A stretch of 5,450 bases of DNA from DATFLS01 sp964413425 (GTDB lineage: Bacteria > Fidelibacterota > JAANXI01). The position numbers were made by a program, and so were the translations under genes. Below the pieces are notes generated by a model. That model was not told the origin of the DNA, did not search any database, and was given only the letters and a program-made list of their open reading frames with translations. How positions within the stretch are numbered: position 1 is the stretch's first letter; each line of letters starts with the position of its first letter. The DNA lies in assembly GCA_964413425.1 (NCBI GenBank), contig CAYPST010000173.1, forward strand, positions 1 through 5,450. The letters are read 5' to 3'. Shown piece by piece: positions 1-5,450 of the stretch.

Positions 1-20
1 GCCCCGGTAGAATCCCGGGC
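1..20 (-). terminator. Possible terminator hairpin at the window edge
   Basis: Minus strand GCCCGGG, a 6-base loop ATTCTA, then CCGGGGC: a 7-bp GC-rich stem with one mismatch, about 100 bases past the lipoprotein stop codon. The T-run that would make it an intrinsic terminator would lie outside the window, so it cannot be confirmed. Confidence 0.25.
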
Positions 21-121
21 GGAGGTCACGAGGGGAGTCGACCGGTCAGAGCGCGGGTGATGCGGCCTGTGCTGGGCTGATCGAGAGGGGATTGCCCGGT
101 GTGTTTCGGTTACCAGACGTT

Positions 122-1756
122 TTATGGACTCAGAATCGACCACCCCTCCAGCCAGTTATTACTGCCAAATGCTCCGATAAATCCGGGATCGGTGTCAAAA
201 AAGCCGTCCCCGCCGGGGAGGATTTCACCGCCGGTGAGCACATCACTATTGGTGGGTGTGGGATCGATACCGACAGTCCCTTCCCGGGTAGTGGGCACAT
301 TTGTGAACTGGGGATCAAGTTCCTGAGCGGACCAGGGGAGTGTAACAACTTTATCACCCTGTTCTCCCTTGAACAGGTCGCCGGGGACATTATAGATCAC
401 ATTGTTGGAAGAGAAGTACAGGGAATCTGCATCTGTCGGGTAAACAGGCGCATTGGTCGCCGCCAGTTCCGGTGTGTGGGTCACCCGTACTCCCAGACCG
501 AGGCCATCCGTAATAAGCACGTTCCTGAAATCGCCGGCAGTGCCTTCACGCAGGCGAATCATCTGATCGGTGCCGTCTCCGGTGGGGCTTCCGCCTCCGG
601 GTCCGATGAGGGTCACGTTATGGAACTGCGGATAGGATCTGGGCTGCGCACCGTAATCATCGCCGTTGTTATCCATCTCAAAACCACGGCCGGCTTCTTC
701 CTGCCCTTTGATGGAGAACAGGTACTGACCTTTGCCTCGATATCCGAGATCCGTATCGAAATCATCGTCGCCGCAGAACACCGAAGAGAGATATTTGGCA
801 TTGACCGTGCCGCCCCAGAATTCGAACCCATCATCCAGGTTGTAGGCAACTTCACAGTGTTCCACAACCGTGCCGTCGCCCACACCGGCAAAGGAGATAC
901 CGTTAATTTCGTCATCCTGGCCGATGGATCGCCCGCCATACCAGACGCGCACATACTTGAGCACCCCGCTGTCGTCATGGGGATCGCTGCCGCCATAGGG
1001 AACGCCCACCAGGCCTTCTACAAATCCTTCCCCGATATTGACCGGGGCCTTGCCAAGAATGATCAGTCCGCCCCAGGTGCCACGCTGCGGCAGCTGATCT
1101 TCGGGCAGAACAGATGTAAATGTTATTGGATTATCGGCAGTGCCTTCTGCCATTATTTTACCGCCGCGTTCAATCACCAGAGCCGGAGCATTCCCGTTGG
1201 CATCGTTCTGCAATGATTTAATCACCGTCCCCGGCTCGATGGTCAGCGTGATACCGGCGACTACAAATGTCTGTCCGATCATGAGGTATTCTTTATCAGC
1301 AGACCAGGTCGTATCCTGTTCGATATCTCCTGAGATTTTCCCGTCCACGACCGTAAAATCATAATTGACTGATGCAGTTGAATCGCCGTCAGTAGCCTCT
1401 ACGGTAATGGTCGCCGTACCAGCTGATACACCGGTCACGCTTAAGTCAGTTCCGGTCACTGATGCCGTGGCTATGGCGTCATCCGAGCTGCTGGCGGTAT
1501 AGGTTAAATTGTCATCATCCTGATCAATAAACACTTGAGTAGCCCCTTCCAGATTCCAGACAAGTGTTTCATCCACTGCAACATATTCTTCGGCAAATCC
1601 GAGAAGATCCTGGATTCCATTCTGCGCCACAGGAGCGTTATTGGTTGGTTCTTCCGGTCCCATTGGCTCTTTATCTTCTTCACAGCCGACTGCGAATAAC
1701 AGGGCGATGGCCGCAACGAGCCAAAGCCCCCGTCTGAATAGCTTGGGTTTAAGCAT
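122..1756 (-). CDS. Lipoprotein with Ig-like domain and predicted beta-helix domain, likely partner of the upstream TonB receptor
   Basis: Predicted 544-residue lipoprotein. Residues 1-24 form a signal peptide (basic KPKLFRR start, hydrophobic core) ending in a lipobox-like AVGC with the lipidated cysteine at 25. An acidic linker (EEDKE, then Pro/Asn-rich) runs to about 40. Residues 41-137 look like an Ig/cadherin-type domain: DQDDDNLTYTASSSD near 78-92, then a TGVSAGTATITVEATDGD strand pair. Residues 140-544 resemble a Gly/Asp-rich beta-helix family that I recall as a common, poorly described partner of TonB receptors in FCB bacteria. Its landmarks are LTIEPGTVIK (171-180), RGGKIMAEGTADNPITF (197-213), GTWGGLIILGKAPVN (226-240), DDGFEFWGGTVNAKYL (308-323), CGDDDFDTDLGYRGKGQ (328-344) and NWLEGW near the end. 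I see no catalytic signature and no C-terminal sorting domain. The ATG at 1756 is preferred to the one 57 bases upstream because only it has a ribosome binding site and gives a clean signal peptide. Ligand binding is inference; the exact role is unknown. Confidence 0.9.
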   Translation of the reverse strand: MLKPKLFRRGLWLVAAIALLFAVGCEEDKEPMGPEEPTNNAPVAQNGIQDLLGFAEEYVAVDETLVWNLEGATQVFIDQDDDNLTYTASSSDDAIATASVTGTDLSVTGVSAGTATITVEATDGDSTASVNYDFTVVDGKISGDIEQDTTWSADKEYLMIGQTFVVAGITLTIEPGTVIKSLQNDANGNAPALVIERGGKIMAEGTADNPITFTSVLPEDQLPQRGTWGGLIILGKAPVNIGEGFVEGLVGVPYGGSDPHDDSGVLKYVRVWYGGRSIGQDDEINGISFAGVGDGTVVEHCEVAYNLDDGFEFWGGTVNAKYLSSVFCGDDDFDTDLGYRGKGQYLFSIKGQEEAGRGFEMDNNGDDYGAQPRSYPQFHNVTLIGPGGGSPTGDGTDQMIRLREGTAGDFRNVLITDGLGLGVRVTHTPELAATNAPVYPTDADSLYFSSNNVIYNVPGDLFKGEQGDKVVTLPWSAQELDPQFTNVPTTREGTVGIDPTPTNSDVLTGGEILPGGDGFFDTDPGFIGAFGSNNWLEGWSILSP

Positions 1757-1761
1757 ATGTT

Positions 1762-1768
1762 CTCCTTT
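1762..1768 (-). promoter_or_regulatory. Ribosome binding site of the lipoprotein gene
   Basis: AAAGGAG on the minus strand, a near-ideal Shine-Dalgarno sequence, ends 5 bases before the ATG at 1756. It fixes this start over the in-frame ATG at 1813. Its strength suggests the lipoprotein is translated well, as expected if it is needed in at least equal amounts to the receptor. Confidence 0.8.
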
Positions 1769-1786
1769 CGTTTTGTAAGATTGCCA

Positions 1787-1798
1787 GTGAATATTCAC
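1787..1798. repeat. 12-bp perfect palindrome in the intergenic gap
   Basis: gtgaatattcac reads the same on both strands and lies 30 bases upstream of the lipoprotein start codon. It has no loop and no T-run, so it is a better candidate for a dimeric protein site than for a terminator. No regulator can be named. Confidence 0.4.
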
Positions 1799-1816
1799 GT
1801 TCCTGATTCTCATTGC

Positions 1817-1850
1817 TGTGAGTATTTGAGTCTGCTCGCGGTTCTGTTTA
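1817..1850 (-). promoter_or_regulatory. Candidate second promoter in front of the lipoprotein gene
   Basis: Minus strand TAAACA (1850-1845, overlapping the receptor stop codon), an 18-base spacer, then AATACT (1826-1821) followed by CACA. The same arrangement with ATACTCACA stands in front of the receptor gene. It may provide receptor-independent expression of the lipoprotein. The hexamers match sigma-70 only partly, so co-transcription from the upstream promoter remains the simpler view. Confidence 0.25.
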
Positions 1851-4760
1851 GAGTGAGTAGGAAACTCCCATACTGAATGTTCTTCCGGTGCGGTACGCTT
1901 TGGTCAGTTTCAGTTCATGCAATCCGGGATCCATCTGTCCGAACCGGTGCCGGGCGTCCAGCAGGTTCTTGATCTTGAAATCCACTGTGAAGTTACCGAT
2001 GGTTTTGCCTGCGGTCAGATTCAGTGAATGAAACGGATATTCATAGATATTCGGTAATCCGGCGGTTCCCAGAGAAATCAGCCGCTTACTGAAGGTGTTG
2101 TATGCCAGGCTTACCCGGAATCCACTGAGATTATTATAACTGATGCTGCCGTTGAACAGAAAATCGGACTGGCCTTCCATGGGCCGGGCCTCGGTGGTTG
2201 CCGAGTTCTGCGTCACATAGCCGTTAAACAGTGTGACCGTTGAGTCGGTGTTCACCGTGGATTGTATGTACGTGGAATTGAGATGGATATTCACGTAGCC
2301 GATATCAGTGGGGATAAAGTCCAGCCGTTCCCGGATTTCAAATTCGATACCGGTATTTGTGGCCGAGAGCGCATTCTGCGGTGTTTGATACGTACGGTCT
2401 GCCGTCTGCACCAGAGAGATTTCAATCGGATTGGTGAAATCTTTGGTGAACAGGCTCACCGACAGCATTTCGGCCGCACTGGGATACCATTCGAATCGCA
2501 GATCATAGTTTTTTACTCTGGTGGTCTTCAGGAAGGGAAAGCCGACTCGCACCGCCGCACCATAGAAAGACTGGAATTCGAACGGGGCAATCTCTCTGAA
2601 CTCGGGTCTCGCTACAGTACGAGAGTGGGCCAGCCGGAGATTGATGTGCGGCGTCAGTTTGGCAATAAAGTTATACGACGGCAGATAGACCATTTCATCG
2701 ATGGTTGATTCGATGGGATCACCGGAGGAGACGCTGCTGGTATACGGATCTTCGGTGACCGGATCGAACGGAAACAAATCCAGGGTATACGCTTCTCTGC
2801 GGAGTCCGCCGATAAAGCGGATCCGGTTCAGGGCCGGAGCGATGGTCAATCCCAGCGGAACGTTGACCATAAAGTATTCCGCATCCAGATTCTCACCGGC
2901 CTCGTAGGCATCCGAACCCTTGGTATTTTCAGCGATGAACAGGCCGGGTTCAGCCTGACCGTTCTCGTAGCTGTAGTAATTCCGGTTAACAAGACCGGAG
3001 CCCACGTTATACTTATCCGTGATTTCGCTGATCTCGGCAGGAAATCCGCCCCCGGAGTACTCATGATAGAAGGAGCGTTTTTCGAACTGGCGTGAATTCT
3101 CCTGAACCCGCAGACCGATTTTGACCTTGTACTCGGCGTTATTTTTATCATAGAAGGCCGATTCGTGATTCAGGTCGAAATTCTGGTTCCGATCGAATCC
3201 CCAGGTGAACTCCCGGGTCCCGGCGCTCCAGGAGTAAGTATCCATCTGATAGACGGTCTCATCGCGTTCCGGACGAAGACGATAGTTCAACCGGTTCACG
3301 TCCGGTTCCGATAACCGTGAATAGCCACTGGTCAGCGACCATTCCAGGTGCTGATCCCAGAGAAGATTGAAGTCATGAATACCCCTGAAAGTGGCAGAGT
3401 TCAGACTTTTCTCTACATAGAATTGCTTCAGGAACAGCCCCTGGTCGATGTTATCTGCGTAGCCTTCGGTTAAGGTGACAGCATTCTCGGAACCATGGGT
3501 GTAGACGTTGTGAAATTTCAACTGGTGTGTATTGTACAAGGTGAGTCCCGCACTGAAGGTCACTCCCAGATTAGTATCATATGAAGACTCCCGGCTGGTC
3601 ATATCCTTTTTGGCATACAACGTATCCTGAGCGGCAATGCTGTGTTCCCGGTCCAGCCGCTCAACGTAACCATAATCATTGGAGAACTTCAGATTGGAGA
3701 AAAACCCATACTCCAGATTGGGTGAGGGATTGAATTTATCTCCGTAATTCACCCCAAGTGAAACAGGGGGGCGCGGTGCGGATCTCCGCACCTGAAAATC
3801 AGTATCGAAATCACGACCGATCCGGCCCAGCAAACTCAATCGTTCCTGGAAATCACGCGCCAGCGCATTGCTGTATCGGTCGAGCCGTTTATCTTCCGGG
3901 ATGCTGGAGGGCATGGCCCGGGTGCCGTCGTCAAAGCCCCAGAAATCATAGGAGCCCTGATCCGAGGTCAGATAGGTAATATCCGAGACGCCATAGGTTT
4001 TATAATCGGTTCCGATACTGGCATTGAGAACCCGGTTATCGGGATAGGCCTTGGTCCGGATATTTACGCTGCCGCCGGCAAATACCCCCGGGAGGTCCGG
4101 GGTGAATGTTTTGGCTGCGGTGATGCTCTCTATCAGGGAAGACGAGAACAGGTTCAACGGCACGGTCTTTTTTTCCGGATTCGGACTCGGCACCGGCACT
4201 CCGTTCATCTGGGTCTGGGTGTACCGGTCGCCGAGACCGCGCACATAGACATCGCTGCCATTCAGAACCGACACACCGGTCACCCGCATAATCGCATCGG
4301 CTGCATCGGAATCCCCGGCTTCCGAGATCTGGGCAGCGCTGATCCCATCCTGCAACGAGGTTGCATTACGCTGTTCCAGCAGTAACCCGGAGGATGTGGA
4401 CTGGGCGGCTTCTTCCTCAACCACAATCGTTTCGCCTGCCACTGCGGCAGACAGCATTTCGATGGTCAGGTTGACCCGTTCATCAGCGCCGACCTCCAGA
4501 TTGGTCAGGCGTTTGGTCTGATAGCCGATATAGGTGACGACAATCGTATACCTGCCTTCGGGTACGTTCACGATCCTGAAGTACCCCTCCATGTCAGTGG
4601 CGGCGCCCATGCTGGTCCCTTCCAGCAGAACATTGGCCCCCACCAGCGGATCCTGGTTGCTGGCATCAAACACCTTCCCATTGATGGTACCGGCCATCAG
4701 GGAAGTTATCGGGAATGCTAATAAGAGTAGTAAAACAAGGATAAAGTACGTGCGTTTCAT
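1848..4760 (-). CDS. TonB-dependent outer-membrane receptor with N-terminal carboxypeptidase-regulatory-like domain
   Basis: Predicted 970-residue outer-membrane active transporter driven by TonB-ExbB-ExbD. Residues 1-23 are a Sec signal peptide, probably cut after SLMA. Residues 24-105 are a carboxypeptidase-regulatory-like beta sandwich (GTINGKVFDASNQDPLVGAN, then YIGYQTKRL). ETIVV at 110-114 is a plausible TonB box. The plug spans about 125-240 with the hallmarks VRGLGDRY (173-180) and PDLPGVFAGGSVNI (221-234). The remaining 730 or so residues form the 22-strand barrel, rich in alternating aromatic strands, with SRTVARPEFREIAPFEF (713-729) and KNLLD (931-935). The plug is of the VRGLGDRY type rather than classical SusC, so substrate cannot be assigned. 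I see no cysteine. The last residue is Leu instead of the usual aromatic. The start at 4760 is chosen over an in-frame ATG at 4826 because it has GAGAGGGG 8 bases upstream and begins directly with a signal peptide. The lipoprotein gene follows after 91 bases on the same strand. Confidence 0.95.
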   Translation of the reverse strand: MKRTYFILVLLLLLAFPITSLMAGTINGKVFDASNQDPLVGANVLLEGTSMGAATDMEGYFRIVNVPEGRYTIVVTYIGYQTKRLTNLEVGADERVNLTIEMLSAAVAGETIVVEEEAAQSTSSGLLLEQRNATSLQDGISAAQISEAGDSDAADAIMRVTGVSVLNGSDVYVRGLGDRYTQTQMNGVPVPSPNPEKKTVPLNLFSSSLIESITAAKTFTPDLPGVFAGGSVNIRTKAYPDNRVLNASIGTDYKTYGVSDITYLTSDQGSYDFWGFDDGTRAMPSSIPEDKRLDRYSNALARDFQERLSLLGRIGRDFDTDFQVRRSAPRPPVSLGVNYGDKFNPSPNLEYGFFSNLKFSNDYGYVERLDREHSIAAQDTLYAKKDMTSRESSYDTNLGVTFSAGLTLYNTHQLKFHNVYTHGSENAVTLTEGYADNIDQGLFLKQFYVEKSLNSATFRGIHDFNLLWDQHLEWSLTSGYSRLSEPDVNRLNYRLRPERDETVYQMDTYSWSAGTREFTWGFDRNQNFDLNHESAFYDKNNAEYKVKIGLRVQENSRQFEKRSFYHEYSGGGFPAEISEITDKYNVGSGLVNRNYYSYENGQAEPGLFIAENTKGSDAYEAGENLDAEYFMVNVPLGLTIAPALNRIRFIGGLRREAYTLDLFPFDPVTEDPYTSSVSSGDPIESTIDEMVYLPSYNFIAKLTPHINLRLAHSRTVARPEFREIAPFEFQSFYGAAVRVGFPFLKTTRVKNYDLRFEWYPSAAEMLSVSLFTKDFTNPIEISLVQTADRTYQTPQNALSATNTGIEFEIRERLDFIPTDIGYVNIHLNSTYIQSTVNTDSTVTLFNGYVTQNSATTEARPMEGQSDFLFNGSISYNNLSGFRVSLAYNTFSKRLISLGTAGLPNIYEYPFHSLNLTAGKTIGNFTVDFKIKNLLDARHRFGQMDPGLHELKLTKAYRTGRTFSMGVSYSL

Positions 4761-4768
4761 TGATAAAT

Positions 4769-4776
4769 CCCCTCTC
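4769..4776 (-). promoter_or_regulatory. Ribosome binding site of the receptor gene
   Basis: GAGAGGGG on the minus strand lies 8 bases before the ATG at 4760. It decides the start: the in-frame ATGs at 4826 and 4823 have no purine-rich site in front of them, and they would add 22 charged residues before the signal peptide. Confidence 0.75.
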
Positions 4777-4808
4777 TTGGATTTGTTCAGAATTCTACTC
4801 TCACTTTT

Positions 4809-4840
4809 CTTCTTATCAAACATCATGTGAGTATAAGAAG
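4809..4840. repeat. Inverted repeat over the receptor promoter
   Basis: Perfect 8-bp arms cttcttat (4809-4816) and ataagaag (4833-4840) are separated by 16 bases. A smaller dyad, acatcatgt (4820-4828), sits almost exactly at the centre. The structure covers most of the predicted -10 hexamer and the expected transcription start, a position suited to a repressor operator. Operator function is inference. Confidence 0.4.
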
Positions 4841-4859
4841 CCGATGTAAAAAAACTTTA
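4826..4859 (-). promoter_or_regulatory. Candidate promoter of the receptor gene
   Basis: Reading the minus strand, TAAAGT (4859-4854), an 18-base spacer, then TATACT (4835-4830), one mismatch from the sigma-70 consensus TATAAT. The -35 hexamer is weak. Transcription would start near 4823, giving a leader of about 60 bases, and would leave out the in-frame ATG at 4826, which agrees with the start chosen at 4760. An overlapping Bacteroidota-like -7 element (GATGTTTG, 4824-4817, against TAnnTTTG) is a poorer alternative with no clear -33 TTTG. Confidence 0.45.
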
Positions 4860-4876
4860 AAGAGGGTTTAAAAAAA
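4848..4876. promoter_or_regulatory. Phased A-tracts upstream of the receptor promoter
   Basis: Two runs of seven A (4848-4854 and 4870-4876) begin 22 bp apart, two helical turns. Two TTTAAA steps (4856-4861 and 4867-4872) lie 11 bp apart between and beside them. This is expected to bend DNA. On the minus strand the T-runs cover the spacer, -35 and upstream zone, where UP-element-like contacts would occur. Function is inferred from composition only. Confidence 0.3.
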
Positions 4877-4928
4877 TGGTAAAGATTGGCAGGGATTCGA
4901 GATTACGAGAAGAAAAGAATCAAAACTC

Positions 4929-4957
4929 CAATATTCAATATTTCAAACTTCAAAAGC
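4929..4957. repeat. AT-rich short repeats
   Basis: The heptamer caatatt occurs twice back to back (4929-4942), and ttcaa recurs at 4934, 4942 and 4949, a spacing of 7-8 bases. It lies between the phased A-tracts and a GC-rich stretch containing the palindromes ccccgggg (4964-4971), cccatggg (4983-4990) and gggatccc (4989-4996). No function is apparent. Confidence 0.3.
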
Positions 4958-5041
4958 CCCATCCCCCGGGGAGAGCACACGTCCCATGGGGATCCCGTTG
5001 GGAGATGACCACCGAAACAGAAGATTTTCACAGATAAAGAC

Positions 5042-5081
5042 GACAAGAACTCAAGAAGACAAAAAGACGAGAGGACAGGAA
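5042..5081. repeat. Degenerate 8-bp tandem repeat, consensus GACAAGAA
   Basis: Five consecutive octamers: GACAAGAA, CTCAAGAA, GACAAAAA, GACGAGAG and GACAGGAA, each matching the consensus at 6 to 8 positions. The stretch 5036-5092 has only one T on the plus strand, a marked strand asymmetry. It resembles the purine-rich short-period intergenic repeats seen scattered in several environmental genomes (recollection, not a search). No gene overlaps it convincingly. Confidence 0.45.
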
Positions 5082-5333
5082 GCCCGGCCCACTGAACGAG
5101 ATACCTAACTCTTTCTCCGCGGAAGGTGGCTTCATACAACCGGAGATGCGCTGAGCAAGAGTGTATGTTCTCGTCATGGCAGCAGTGCCCCTCACATGAT
5201 GCAAGAAGGATCACACGATGTTATATCTGCAGATCTGTCGGTCGGGGCAGCCGTTCAACCTGTTCCGATGCACCTGTATCCATGTCAGAGGTACTGCGAG
5301 AAGCCGATCTGGCGGAGCACTTCCCGACCACCG

Positions 5334-5375
5334 CCGGGGATTATTCATCCCCGGTCGCAGCCCCGACGGTTCGGG
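5334..5375. repeat. Two adjacent GC-rich hairpins
   Basis: Hairpin one has perfect 8-bp arms ccggggat (5334-5341) and atccccgg (5347-5354) with loop tattc. Hairpin two, 7 bases further on, has 5-bp arms cccga (5362-5366) and tcggg (5371-5375) with loop cggt. Neither is followed by a T-run on either strand, so these are not ordinary intrinsic terminators. They could belong to a dispersed palindromic element or a structured RNA. Confidence 0.4.
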
Positions 5376-5450
5376 ACTGTCAGCGCGGTGCGTTTTCTCA
5401 GGCTTCGTTCCCCTCCCCCCACCATTTTCCCGCTTCAAGTCCCCGGCAGT

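Larger units (their letters stand above)
4877..5450. other. Non-coding stretch upstream of the receptor gene
   Basis: No gene is supported here. The open frames on both strands give low-complexity products rich in Cys, Ser, Leu, Arg or Pro, with no recognisable domain, and they overlap each other. No tRNA, rRNA or cobalamin-type riboswitch was recognised by eye, although the latter is common before TonB receptors. Composition changes along it: AT-rich repeats at 4929-4957, a purine-rich tandem repeat at 5042-5081, then GC-rich sequence with hairpins from about 5240. Confidence 0.6.

Noticed and set aside
92..1216. Long open frame (374 codons) on the plus strand
   Set aside because: It lies antisense to the lipoprotein gene, whose signal peptide, domains and ribosome binding site are clear. 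The plus-strand product has no recognisable domain and no good ribosome binding site; it is a shadow of the coding strand's codon bias.
2262..2708. 148-codon plus-strand open frame, and smaller ones at 2701-2907, 3758-3979, 4051-4248 and 4534-4830
   Set aside because: All are antisense to the receptor gene and have no domain-like features.
4761..4826. Longer receptor start at the ATG at 4826
   Set aside because: It has no ribosome binding site, would place a charged 22-residue stretch before a signal peptide, and would overlap the predicted transcription start.
4903..5214. 103-codon minus-strand open frame
   Set aside because: It is built from the purine repeat read in reverse (Leu/Ser/Phe/Cys-rich), lacks a domain and a clear ribosome binding site, and covers short repeats. 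Composition explains it.
5382..5397. Intrinsic terminator on the plus strand (small stem followed by TTTT)
   Set aside because: The stem is only about five pairs with a wobble, and no plus-strand gene precedes it.
5218..5450. Plus-strand frame starting ATG at 5218 after a fair AAGGA site, open to the window end (77 codons)
   Set aside because: The product is Arg/Pro/Gly/Ser-rich with no family resemblance, passes through the hairpins, and the opposite strand is open too (5211-5438). It runs off the window, so it cannot be excluded, but support is too thin to call a gene.
5083..5450. Cobalamin or other riboswitch in front of the TonB receptor
   Set aside because: I looked on the minus strand for a B12-box-like conserved core and found none. 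The distance to the gene, with the promoter-like element downstream, also argues against it. A covariance-model search would be decisive.

Overview
The window holds two protein-coding genes, both on the minus strand and probably one transcription unit. Upstream of them is about 690 bases of apparently non-coding DNA, and about 120 bases follow them. The first gene (1848-4760) encodes a TonB-dependent outer-membrane receptor with an N-terminal carboxypeptidase-regulatory-like domain. The second (122-1756) encodes a lipoprotein with one Ig/cadherin-like domain followed by a predicted right-handed beta-helix domain.

The organism is most likely a member of the FCB superphylum (Bacteroidota, Calditrichota, Marinimicrobia, KSB1 and relatives). 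The regulatory-like domain fused in front of a TonB plug, the receptor-lipoprotein pairing and the acidic stretch right after the lipobox cysteine are all typical of that group. GC is moderate, higher in the genes than in the receptor's leader. Nothing in the window fixes the phylum.

Layout: 1-121 is the downstream flank, with a GC-rich imperfect hairpin at the very edge. Next come the lipoprotein gene (122-1756), a 91-base gap with a strong ribosome binding site, a 12-bp palindrome and a promoter-like element (1757-1847), and the receptor gene (1848-4760). The receptor's leader (4761-4876) carries a good -10 hexamer, a dyad over it and two phased A-tracts. From 4877 to 5450 I see no convincing gene. 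That stretch holds a degenerate 8-bp tandem repeat, AT-rich short repeats and GC-rich hairpins.

Working model (inference): the receptor imports an unknown ligand across the outer membrane using TonB energy. The lipoprotein may sit on the cell surface as its capture partner, as SusD does for SusC but with an unrelated fold. The ligand cannot be read from the sequence. The most unusual regulatory signal is a matching promoter-like element, with the same internal spacing, 60-65 bases in front of each start codon.
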